DNA of 64,000 nucleotides from Prevotella sp. GTDB taxonomy: Bacteria; Bacteroidota; Bacteroidia; Bacteroidales; Bacteroidaceae. A program made the translations under genes and the position numbers. Below, piece by piece: positions 42,743 through 50,203 of the stretch. The stretch is taken from positions 1 to 64,000 of the forward strand of contig JAFVFY010000075.1 in the NCBI GenBank assembly GCA_017475265.1. The letters are read 5' to 3'. How positions within the stretch are numbered: the first letter of the stretch is position 1; each line of letters starts with the position of its first letter. Under the pieces are notes generated by a model, which saw nothing but the letters and a program-made list of their open reading frames with translations, did not search any database and had not been told where the DNA came from.

Positions 42743-43009
42743 ATGATAGTAACAGGCAGAGACTTCAGGGCGAACCAGTCGAGGTACATCAGCATTGCCC
42801 ATAGCGGTGAGGACGTGATACTGAAATCGCGGGCAGGGAGCGTCAGGCTTATACCTGTAGATACCAGAGAAGCCACAGAAAAGGAATTGAACAGGGTATA
42901 CATTGAAGATGGAGAGGTGAAAATGGATATCAAAACAGATGTCATGGAACTGGAAGAATTGAGAGATTTGCTTCACAAAATGGTTGATTTGGAATATTCT
43001 TTGCCATGA
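42743..43009 (+). CDS. Phd/YefM-type antitoxin
   Basis: 88 residues. The N-terminal half (IVTGRDFRANQSRYISIAHS, then GEDVILKSRAGSVRLIPV) matches the DNA-binding fold of Phd/YefM antitoxins that bind their own promoter as dimers; the C-terminal half (MELEELRDLLHKMVDLEYSL) would neutralise the toxin. Stop and toxin start overlap as ATGA, typical of a coupled antitoxin-toxin operon. If it represses its own promoter it may also control the downstream giant secreted protein. Confidence 0.8.
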   Translation: MIVTGRDFRANQSRYISIAHSGEDVILKSRAGSVRLIPVDTREATEKELNRVYIEDGEVKMDIKTDVMELEELRDLLHKMVDLEYSLP

Positions 43010-43302
43010 AGTATAAGGTAAAGAAACGATGTTCAATAAACATCGTAAATTTCTATTTGAATGTGTCGCGGAAATATAAACATACGTATTCAAATAGTTT
43101 GATGCACAAAAATATTAATGATGCCATTGACGCAATGTTTCTCATAGAGAAAACGCTACATCGCCGCAAACCGACCATTACCAGGTGGCAAGAGCAGGGA
43201 TGGCACATGGCAAACACCGAAAAATGGTACTACGCATACACCATCGACAACGACACGATAACCATACAGGACGCATGCCACGCACAGAACATGCACGAAT
43301 GA
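43006..43302 (+). CDS. RelE/ParE-like toxin
   Basis: 98 residues, basic. KKRCSINIVNFYLNVSRKYK start and a final hairpin EKWYYAYTIDNDTITIQDAC. Full-length version of the protein at 12950-13222, ending CHAQNMHE. Expected either to cleave mRNA on ribosomes or to inhibit gyrase; the sequence does not decide which. 68 bases of A/T-rich DNA without a promoter separate it from giant gene 5. Confidence 0.7.
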   Translation: MKYKVKKRCSINIVNFYLNVSRKYKHTYSNSLMHKNINDAIDAMFLIEKTLHRRKPTITRWQEQGWHMANTEKWYYAYTIDNDTITIQDACHAQNMHE

Positions 43303-43370
43303 AAGACACTACAACGACAAATAGACCGAAACGATAATTATCATTTATATTAACTAACATTCTTTAATTT

Positions 43371-46300
43371 ATGAGAAAACTAAAACTATTCATGACAGCC
43401 TTCGCCTTAGTCGGGGGAGTGAACTTTGCGTTTGCGCAGACGAACATTATCGCTGGATGGGACGGTGGTAATGACACTTCATCGCCTTCTAACTTTGGTT
43501 GGACTTCTTCTGCTAATAGGACACTTAATGCCCGCAATGCTAGTGGTGGTATCCGTATGACAACCAACTATTCTGGTTATAAGTTGGAAGACGGAACTTC
43601 TTATTCCTATTCAGCCACATCTGACCTGAGCAGCGTTATTTTCTGGGTGCGATATAATACGTCTGGCGAATCATTCACGTACACATTCAAAGGGTTGGAA
43701 GCTAATTATTATTATGATTTTTCGGCCCTTGTAGGATGGCATAATAACTCCGATGCCCCAACTTTTACGGTTAAGATAAATGACGGCACTAGTGATTTGG
43801 CAACAATGTCAAAGTCTGTTAGTACTAGACAAACATTGTATTCTGTAAGTTCTCGATTTAAGACTCCAAGCACAATCACAAATACAACAGACATCAAAAT
43901 TGTGTTTACTTGTAATAAGACGGGAGACTGTATGGAGGCCATTTCTGCCTTAAGTTTGGTTAACGTTGTCCTGAAGGATGAGCTACAGGCTGCTTTGACT
44001 TATGCAAATAGAGTGAATACTGCGCTAAACAATAGCACACTGGCTTCTGCGATAACAACAGCACAGGATGTATATGACGATGCTTCAGCCACACAGGCAG
44101 AGGTTGACAGTGCTATACCCACACTGAAAGCAGCTGTTGCTACGGCCATTAGCGAGGATTCTCCATCGGACATTTCTTGGGTTCTTGCTAATCCTGGATT
44201 TGAAGGCTGTACGGTTACGACAACTAATGCAGCGGCTACAGCAAGTGCTGCACCTCTTGACATAGCAGGAGATTGGACCCAGAGTAGTTCTGCAGCATGG
44301 AGTAGCTCTGCTGTAGTCGCTTATGATGGCGCTGGTCAAGTTAATGGTGCAAGTGCACCTTCAACTGACGACGCTGGCAATAGTGGTAATACGCTTGGCG
44401 TTTCAGTTGGATGGGATGGAATGGTTACCTATCAATCGCCAGCGATTCTCCTGCCTGCTGGTGTATATACACTGAAAGTGAACGCCTACAATGCCAACAG
44501 CGACGCAACACAATTCACCTCTAAGTTTGGCTTTGTTCCGACTTCGGGTGATGCTACGTTATCTTCCAAGAATTCCTTCACGGCTAGCACATGGGAAACC
44601 GATGAAGTAACGTTCACACTCAATGCCAATACGGAAGGAAAAATTCAAGTTGGTGGTCAGGCTGTCAGTGGCGGTTCTGGCTCTAACGCCAAGGTTTTCT
44701 TCGATAATATTACTATTGGCTATGAAAATCCATTAGCAGGTGCTATTACAGCATGGAATAATGCACATAGCGCACTTGCTGCTCTTGACGCGACTGCTCT
44801 GCCAGATGCAGCTGAAACAGCAATCACAACAGAGTTGGCAAAGGAACGCCCAGCAACTCAAGAGGAAATCGTATCAGCGTCTGCTGCACTTCAGGCACTT
44901 ATTGACAGCTATGATGGTATCAAGGCTGCTTTTGATGAGTATAAAGCATTGAAGGCACAAGTGGAGGATTTGAAGAATACGAGCAAATACACTTTCACTG
45001 GTACAGAAGCTCTGAGTACTTTCAACAGTACCCTTTCCACCATTGACACAAGTGCTGAGGGCGCTACCGATGCAGCTACTATTACTGCGCTACTTCCTGA
45101 TCTGAAGGCTGCCGGAAACACATTCGTCGGGGCAATTGATAGTAACGACGGATTTGACGTTACTTACAACATCGTCAACAATTCCTTTGAGACAGGAACC
45201 CTTTCTCCTTGGACAACCAATGGAAGTAATGACACAGGTGTGAAAGAGAACAGCAACGGAACATATACTACGACGGGTGTTGATGGCTCATATCTGTTCA
45301 ACACTTGGAATAATGATGCTGGTAGTAAGGTCAGCCAAACTCTTTCAAGCTTACCAAACGGTTATTATACCGTGACAGCCCTCGTTGCATCTGATGCAGG
45401 TAATACAATCAACATCCTTGCTGGTGCAACAACGAAGACAGTTGATGCTGACGGAACAAATGGTAAGACTCAATTTGTTGAAGGAACTACCGATAAGACT
45501 CTTGTTTCCGATGGATCTTTGGAAATCGGCACGAATTCCAGTTCATGGTACAAGTCCGATTACTTCCGTCTGACTTATTACACGGTGAAGGCTGGTGCAG
45601 CTGAAGCTTGGGCCGCCGCAAAGGCTGCTGCTGAAGCTGCTCGCGATAATGCTGAATACGCTAATGTAGCAGGTTCCGAGAAGACGAATCTGCTTGCTGA
45701 AATCGCAAAGGACGAACCTACTACAGCAGAAGCATACGGAACGGCAACTACTGCACTTCAGGAAGCCACCTCTGCTTTCACTGCTGCTAAAGACAGCTAT
45801 GATGGCTTGATTGCTAAACGTACAGAAGCCACTGCTTATACTACCGTAGCTTGGCCATACGCCTCAACGGCTAAGAAGACTGCGTTAAACGATGCTGTGG
45901 AGGCTGTTCCCACGGATGCTGCAGATGCAGTGACAAAGACCAATGCCATAACAACAGCTATCCGTCAGTTCGTGGAAAGTAATGGTGTTGCTGAGGGCGT
46001 TGCAGTGGCTGTAAGCTATGCATCAGCCATTGAAGGTGCAGACCCAGATGTTAATACAGGCTGGACTGATGGAATAGGTGTAGATAATCGTGGTAACGAA
46101 AAATACACCGATGGTAATGGTAACGTTTCTGGAAAGTACTATGATGGCGGTTGGTCAACGTCAGCAGGCGTAAACATTAATATGACACGTACTCTGACTC
46201 TGCCTGCTGGTCAATACTTGCTGCAAGTCACAGCTCGTGGTTCTGAGAATCTAACAACATATACCATGTCTGTAGGAGGTGAGTCTGTAAATTTGCCCAA

Positions 46301-47762
46301 GCAGGGAAGTGGTGTTAATGTCGGTACTTTTGGACATGGCTGGAGCGACAAGTATGTTGTATTTACCAGCGATGGAACAGAACTGACTCTGACATTTGCA
46401 GCTACTTCAACGGAGTATCAACAGTGGATTTCATTCAATCGTCTGCGTCTGACAAAACTTGATGCTACTTTGGCAACAGCCGAGGATTATGAGAATTTGA
46501 ATAACGCTATTGCTGCAGCAGAAGCCAATCTCGGTTTCGAGGACGGTCAGAGTGCCCCATATAATAATGTTGCTTCTATGGAACTGCTGGTAGCTGCTAA
46601 GGCCATAGACCAAACGATAAACAATGTACAGAGTGATGTCCAGGATGCTACAAGTGCTCTGTTAAGTGCTTCATGGACTGCCAATGACGGCGACGTGAAT
46701 GCCATATATAATGGTGGGTTTGCTACTGTTGCAGAGGGTCAGAACTATCCTGACGGTTGGAAGCGCACCAATGGTTGGGGACAGATGCAGTCTGGTATTT
46801 CTGGTGATTATGCAACAGCCTACTACAACCAGCCAGGTTCTCTCCAGTATGGCAACCAAGGTGTCTACACGATGCCGCTTGCTGCCAACACCATTTACAA
46901 GCTGGAGTTCGCTTATCGTTCACATGAGGACAATTCGAATACTGGTGTAACGGTTTCAGTCCTGAATGGTGAGGAAGGCTTGGCCAATTACACCTTCCCT
47001 GGCAACGGCTCTACTTCTAACTGGGCTCTCGTTTCAAAGCGTTTCAAGACTGGTACTGCCGGTAACTATGTGCTCACTCTTGCCAATGGTGGCAACACAT
47101 GGATGACAAATGTCTCTTTGGTGAAGGCATCTGCCGACGAAATCACCATTACCGAGGAAGCCTATGCTGATCCTGCTGCCAGCGACTATGCCAATGTTAC
47201 CCTCGCCCGTTCCTTCAATGCTGGTTGGAATGCTGTGTGTCTGCCTTTCGCCACTACAGCTTTCGACGGTGCAGAGATTGCTGAGTTCACGGGTGACACA
47301 GGCGGTGACAACGTGACGCTGAACTTTACCAAGGTAGACGTTTTCGAGGCTAATAAGCCCTATCTGGTTTACTTCCCCAGTTCAGTTGATGCAGGCAAGG
47401 TGTTTGAGGGTGTAGCTGTTGCTCCCGCTGAGGTAAAGGTTGAAGGTACTGCCTTTGACTTCATGGGAACATACATTGTGAAGGAAATAGCCGCTAACGA
47501 CTGGGTGGTTTCTGGAGGAAAGCTGATGAAGGCCAGTCAGACTATCAACCTGAAGCCCACCCGCACATACTTCACCCCGAAGAGTCCTGAGGCACGTATT
47601 GCTCGCTTCACCATCGACGGTGTGGAGGCATCGGGCATCAGTGCCATCTTCACCGACGAGGCTAAGGCTACCGACGGCATCTACAACCTGCAGGGCCAGA
47701 AGGTCAGCGGCAAGATGCAGAAGGGCATCTACATTATGAATGGAAAGAAGGTTATCAAGTAA
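43371..47762 (+). CDS. Giant secreted multidomain protein 5
   Basis: 1463 residues, the largest of the five, signal peptide 1-23. Repeating pattern of beta-sandwich and Ala/Thr/Glu-rich helical segments: sandwich about 24-200, helices about 200-265, sandwich about 265-450 with ILLPAGVYTLKVNAYN, helices about 455-590, sandwich about 590-735 (NNSFETGTLSPWTTNG), helices about 740-880, sandwich (TRTLTLPAGQYLLQVTARGS at about 941), helices, sandwich (NGGFATVAEGQNYPDGW), C-terminal beta domain and tail GIYIMNGKKVIK. No catalytic motif seen. The 5' end matches giant gene 4 almost base for base over the signal peptide, whereas the middle differs. Confidence 0.8.
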   Translation: MRKLKLFMTAFALVGGVNFAFAQTNIIAGWDGGNDTSSPSNFGWTSSANRTLNARNASGGIRMTTNYSGYKLEDGTSYSYSATSDLSSVIFWVRYNTSGESFTYTFKGLEANYYYDFSALVGWHNNSDAPTFTVKINDGTSDLATMSKSVSTRQTLYSVSSRFKTPSTITNTTDIKIVFTCNKTGDCMEAISALSLVNVVLKDELQAALTYANRVNTALNNSTLASAITTAQDVYDDASATQAEVDSAIPTLKAAVATAISEDSPSDISWVLANPGFEGCTVTTTNAAATASAAPLDIAGDWTQSSSAAWSSSAVVAYDGAGQVNGASAPSTDDAGNSGNTLGVSVGWDGMVTYQSPAILLPAGVYTLKVNAYNANSDATQFTSKFGFVPTSGDATLSSKNSFTASTWETDEVTFTLNANTEGKIQVGGQAVSGGSGSNAKVFFDNITIGYENPLAGAITAWNNAHSALAALDATALPDAAETAITTELAKERPATQEEIVSASAALQALIDSYDGIKAAFDEYKALKAQVEDLKNTSKYTFTGTEALSTFNSTLSTIDTSAEGATDAATITALLPDLKAAGNTFVGAIDSNDGFDVTYNIVNNSFETGTLSPWTTNGSNDTGVKENSNGTYTTTGVDGSYLFNTWNNDAGSKVSQTLSSLPNGYYTVTALVASDAGNTINILAGATTKTVDADGTNGKTQFVEGTTDKTLVSDGSLEIGTNSSSWYKSDYFRLTYYTVKAGAAEAWAAAKAAAEAARDNAEYANVAGSEKTNLLAEIAKDEPTTAEAYGTATTALQEATSAFTAAKDSYDGLIAKRTEATAYTTVAWPYASTAKKTALNDAVEAVPTDAADAVTKTNAITTAIRQFVESNGVAEGVAVAVSYASAIEGADPDVNTGWTDGIGVDNRGNEKYTDGNGNVSGKYYDGGWSTSAGVNINMTRTLTLPAGQYLLQVTARGSENLTTYTMSVGGESVNLPKQGSGVNVGTFGHGWSDKYVVFTSDGTELTLTFAATSTEYQQWISFNRLRLTKLDATLATAEDYENLNNAIAAAEANLGFEDGQSAPYNNVASMELLVAAKAIDQTINNVQSDVQDATSALLSASWTANDGDVNAIYNGGFATVAEGQNYPDGWKRTNGWGQMQSGISGDYATAYYNQPGSLQYGNQGVYTMPLAANTIYKLEFAYRSHEDNSNTGVTVSVLNGEEGLANYTFPGNGSTSNWALVSKRFKTGTAGNYVLTLANGGNTWMTNVSLVKASADEITITEEAYADPAASDYANVTLARSFNAGWNAVCLPFATTAFDGAEIAEFTGDTGGDNVTLNFTKVDVFEANKPYLVYFPSSVDAGKVFEGVAVAPAEVKVEGTAFDFMGTYIVKEIAANDWVVSGGKLMKASQTINLKPTRTYFTPKSPEARIARFTIDGVEASGISAIFTDEAKATDGIYNLQGQKVSGKMQKGIYIMNGKKVIK

Positions 47763-47787
47763 ACAAACTAAAAAACAAGCAACGATT

Positions 47788-47982
47788 ATGAAAAAGAATT
47801 ATATTTCTCCTAAAACGGAGACCGTCAAAATAAAGTATAAGTCTCACTTAATGGATCCATCGGCAACGGGCACGAACATGAGTAGCCAAGGTTTTACCAC
47901 TCCTATTGAGGTAGGGGGCAGTACAACAACAGCCGACTCCCGTCGCGCCTCCATTTGGGACGAAGAAGAAGAAGAGTACTAA
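47788..47982 (+). CDS. Small acidic peptide 5 of the SRR-W-DEE family
   Basis: 64 residues from ATG 47788; an earlier in-frame ATG at 47740 overlaps the giant gene and is rejected because the family start MKKNYISPKTE begins here. Ends ADSRRASIWDEEEEEY. It sits 25 bases after giant gene 5 and 20 bases before the hairpin. Function unknown. Confidence 0.75.
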   Translation: MKKNYISPKTETVKIKYKSHLMDPSATGTNMSSQGFTTPIEVGGSTTTADSRRASIWDEEEEEY

Positions 47983-48070
47983 ACTCCAATTATAAACTAC
48001 GCTTTCTGGGCGCAGCCGCCACCGTGGCGGTCTGCGCCCAGAAAGTTTTTATGGAAAAGTTTTGGCGGTT
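47983..48070. repeat. 88-bp terminator-promoter junction, copy 1
   Basis: From ACTCCAATTATA through the hairpin to TTTTGGCGGTT. It recurs at 48838-48925 with two base changes, so the junction between one operon's end and the next operon's promoter has been duplicated as a unit. Confidence 0.85.
48002..48050 (+). terminator. GGGCGCAG...CTGCGCCC terminator of operon 5
   Basis: CTTTCTGGGCGCAG at 48002-48015 pairs with CTGCGCCCAGAAAG at 48032-48045, then TTTTT; the loop CCGCCACCGTGGCGG is itself palindromic. The next promoter begins 11 bases later. Confidence 0.85.
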
Positions 48071-48092
48071 ACGTGGAAAAGTGCTACCTTTG
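48061..48092 (+). promoter_or_regulatory. Promoter of PemK/MazF-like pair
   Basis: TTTGG at 48061-48065 and TACCTTTG at 48085-48092, 19 bases between; 33 bases before the ATG. Confidence 0.75.
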
Positions 48093-48125
48093 CAGCCACA
48101 TTGCAATTTATTTATCTGAGATAAA

Positions 48126-48428
48126 ATGACAACAGTTGCATTAAACAGGGAAACCAGATGTTACTGGGATTTTATTAAGAATGCCAGCATCCAGGAGAAA
48201 CAGATGCTGATAATGCTTCTCAGTGCTTCCATGAACAATGAGGAAGACGTGGTGGTAAGACAAAAGCCAGTTGAAGCTCGGCGTCTAAATACTATTGATG
48301 ACGAAGTAATGCAGATGACTATGCAGGACGAGCCGACTGCAATCGAAGCAACTGACGAAGCTTCTCTTTCTGACATAGTGAATTCAAATAAAGGAAAAAT
48401 CGCTAACGGACTGGAACGATGGCTGTAA
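48126..48428 (+). CDS. Putative antitoxin partner of PemK-like gene
   Basis: 100 residues. N-terminal half has a helix-rich start (LNRETRCYWDFIKNASIQEK, LIMLLSASM), the C-terminal half is acidic (TIDDEVMQMTMQDEPTAIEA). It overlaps the PemK/MazF-like gene by ten bases, upstream of it, as antitoxins do. No DNA-binding motif was firmly recognised; the call rests on context and composition. Confidence 0.6.
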   Translation: MTTVALNRETRCYWDFIKNASIQEKQMLIMLLSASMNNEEDVVVRQKPVEARRLNTIDDEVMQMTMQDEPTAIEATDEASLSDIVNSNKGKIANGLERWL

Positions 48429-48784
48429 GTGTTGTAAGGCCTGGAGAAATAGTAGAAGTTCCTTTCCTGCTGCCAGGCGGCGAATTCAAGGCTCATCCTG
48501 CGTTGGTTGTTTCACCAACCCGTTTACAAGACGATGAGGATGGACTGTTTTATGCCGTTCTAATATCTACAAAGAACCATAACCCGCAATATACCATAGA
48601 GCTTAAGAACGAGTGGCTGAACAAGCCAATGCTGCGTCAGTCATATTTCGTGACGCACATAATGAGTTCTTTTAAGACAGCCGATGTGTATAGTTCCCAT
48701 AACGTCTTTGTTAAGTCAGAGTATTTCGATAGGATCTTAGAGAAGACTTTCCTCAGTATCTTTGATGTGGAGATGAAACTTTGA
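48419..48784 (+). CDS. PemK/MazF-like toxin
   Basis: 121 residues. The start SVVRPGEIVEVPFLLPGGEF-KAHPALVVSP is the SH3-like barrel opening of PemK/MazF (usual form GDIVLVDF...GSEQxGxRPVLVVSN), followed by YAVLISTKNHN and a C-terminal helix (DRILEKTFLSIFDVEM). Family members are sequence-specific mRNA endonucleases. The catalytic Arg expected in the RPxLVVS loop is His-Pro here, as in a divergent subgroup, so activity is uncertain. Followed directly by an adhesin-tail remnant. Confidence 0.65.
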   Translation: MAVSVVRPGEIVEVPFLLPGGEFKAHPALVVSPTRLQDDEDGLFYAVLISTKNHNPQYTIELKNEWLNKPMLRQSYFVTHIMSSFKTADVYSSHNVFVKSEYFDRILEKTFLSIFDVEMKL

Positions 48785-48838
48785 GGCGCAGCATATCCAG
48801 CAGCTCCTACTGGATCTAATGCCCGTATTGCTTTCATA
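48785..48838 (+). pseudogene. Remnant of a giant secreted-protein C-terminal region
   Basis: Directly after the PemK-like stop, one frame reads GAAYPAAPTGSNARIAFI; compare PLNGAAARIAFIDDGG in giant protein 4 and SPEARIARFTIDG in protein 5. The similarity breaks at about 48838 where the duplicated terminator-promoter unit begins. The peptide gene and the adhesin body are missing, which marks a deletion joint. Confidence 0.55.
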
Positions 48839-48925
48839 CTCCAATTATAGACTACGCTTTCTGGGCGCAGCCGCCACCGTGGCGGTCTGCGCCCTGAAAG
48901 TTTTTATGGAAAAGTTTTGGCGGTT
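48838..48925. repeat. 88-bp terminator-promoter junction, copy 2
   Basis: Differs from 47983-48070 at two of 88 positions (by eye). It puts a complete terminator and a new promoter downstream of the adhesin-tail remnant. Confidence 0.85.
48857..48906 (+). terminator. GGGCGCAG...CTGCGCCC terminator, duplicated copy
   Basis: CTTTCTGGGCGCAG pairs with CTGCGCCCTGAAAG followed by TTTTT; inner CCGCCACCGTGGCGG palindrome. Terminates the PemK-like pair's transcript. Confidence 0.8.
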
Positions 48926-48947
48926 TAAGAAATAATGCCTACCTTTG
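48916..48947 (+). promoter_or_regulatory. Promoter of the 65-residue orphan gene
   Basis: TTTGG at 48916-48920 and TACCTTTG at 48940-48947, 19 bases between, 26 bases before the ATG at 48974. Confidence 0.75.
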
Positions 48948-48973
48948 CGGGCGATATTATACCGATAATCATT

Positions 48974-49171
48974 ATGGAGACAAGGAAATTCAAGCAAGTG
49001 CCATCAATCAATCGTATCGGAAGTGGTAATGCTAGCATCCCACGTCCGGTCATCGTGAGTGTCGGCTCAAACAGGAAAGGTCATGAACGTATTATTACCC
49101 GCCCCATGCGTACAAATTCACGTACCATTGGTACTGGAGAACCCATCAACTGGAACGAAGTGTATAGTTGA
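48974..49171 (+). CDS. Small orphan protein, unknown
   Basis: 65 residues from the first ATG after the promoter; an earlier in-frame ATG at 48935 lies inside the promoter. Basic and Gly/Ser/Arg-rich (INRIGSGNASIPRPVIVSVG), no membrane segment, no recognised family. It occupies a cassette position between the duplicated terminator-promoter unit and structured element A. Real promoter, unknown function. Confidence 0.5.
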   Translation: METRKFKQVPSINRIGSGNASIPRPVIVSVGSNRKGHERIITRPMRTNSRTIGTGEPINWNEVYS

Positions 49172-49265
49172 CGCGAAAATCGACACGGGGTCTTTTTGGG
49201 GAAACGGACTGGTTGGTATAGTCCTATAATCCTTTCAGGTCGCGCCTTAAACTCCAATCGGTCTT

Positions 49266-49729
49266 CTCATTAAAAATCTTAAAAACAGCCATCAGCCATC
49301 ATCTTTGGTGTTAACTCTCAGAATACCAGAAGATTATCCTATGACGGCTTGCCTCTGAAGCCGTCATATAGCCATCATATAGCCGTCATAATTCCAGTTC
49401 CCCTTACCTTTCTCCTACCATCATAGCCGTTCTCTCTCGTCATCAGAACGGCAGTTCCCCATAGTTTCAACGGGGGAAACTAACAGTTTCCATGGGAGAA
49501 ACAAGCTGTTTCTCCAATGGAAACAATTTGCTTCCGTTATTATTGCTGTTATGAAACTCCGTTTAAACCAGTAAGTTAGCTTACTATTTCCTACATTTTT
49601 GACTACTTATCCAACAATAATGATGGCTAAATGACGGCTATATGATGGCTTAAAAGGCAAGCCGTCATAGGATAATGTTCTGTAAACCAATGATATGACT
49701 ATAAGAATGACGGCTTGAGCCATTTTTTT
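49266..49729. repeat. Structured non-coding repeat element A, copy 2
   Basis: About 464 bases, homologous along its length to 17162-17614. Hairpins are kept although loops vary: TATGACGGCTT gcctctg AAGCCGTCATA; GTTTCCAT...ATGGAAAC at 49486-49524 where copy 1 has GTTTCCAC...GTGGAAAC (a compensatory pair change); AGTAAG ttag CTTACT; TATGATGGCTT aaaaggc AAGCCGTCATA. The gene-free stretch 49172-49951 holds this element and element B copy 1. Confidence 0.8.
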
Positions 49730-49734
49730 AAATT

Positions 49735-49855
49735 TCTTTTTGGAAACGAATTGCCATAATACGCATAATGTATTCCACTAATTGTCATCATTATTATTTC
49801 AATTTGCGGATAGAATTTTGTGTATTATGGTAATTTGTTTCTAAAGAAGTAGGGT
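49735..49855. repeat. Inverted-repeat element B, left copy flanking DUF4160/DUF2442 pair
   Basis: Core 49743-49841, 99 bases, with ends GAAACGAATTGCCATAATAC and its near inverse ending TAATTTGTTTC. Same orientation and about 95 percent alike (by eye) to 50644-50763. Looks like a miniature inverted-repeat transposable element. Confidence 0.8.
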
Positions 49856-49911
49856 TAAATTCGCTTTTTTACGGATAGATGGGGAGAAATCATAAGAAAA
49901 AGGCGAAAAAG

Positions 49912-49943
49912 TTTGGAGGTAATAAAATAATTACCTATCTTTG
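49912..49943 (+). promoter_or_regulatory. Promoter of DUF4160/DUF2442 pair
   Basis: TTTGG at 49912-49916 and TATCTTTG at 49936-49943, 19 bases between, nine bases before the first ATG. Confidence 0.75.
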
Positions 49944-49951
49944 CACCTAAA

Positions 49952-50200
49952 ATGAATGATATGCCTACAGTATTTAATCTATTTGGATACAGATTCTGGT
50001 TTTATGGTAATGACCATACGCCCATTCATATTCATGTGAAAAAGGGTGGTGCTATGGCGAAATTTAATATTTTGCCAATTTCGTTGGTCTACAACCATGG
50101 TTTCAAACCGTCTGAATTGAAGATGATTGAGGCGATTTTGGAAGACAACGAAGAGATTATTGCGCAGCACTGGAACATGTTTTTTAATAACTCTAAATAA
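49952..50200 (+). CDS. DUF4160 family protein (putative toxin-like)
   Basis: 82 residues; ATG 49961 is an alternative start. Signature of DUF4160: PTVFNLFGYRFWFYGNDHTP followed by IHIHVKKGGAMAKFNI. Usually found next to DUF2442 genes, as here, and predicted as a toxin-antitoxin-like pair; biochemical role not established to my knowledge. The pair is enclosed by two direct copies of element B, suggesting it moves as a unit. Confidence 0.85.
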   Translation: MNDMPTVFNLFGYRFWFYGNDHTPIHIHVKKGGAMAKFNILPISLVYNHGFKPSELKMIEAILEDNEEIIAQHWNMFFNNSK

Positions 50201-50203
50201 GGA

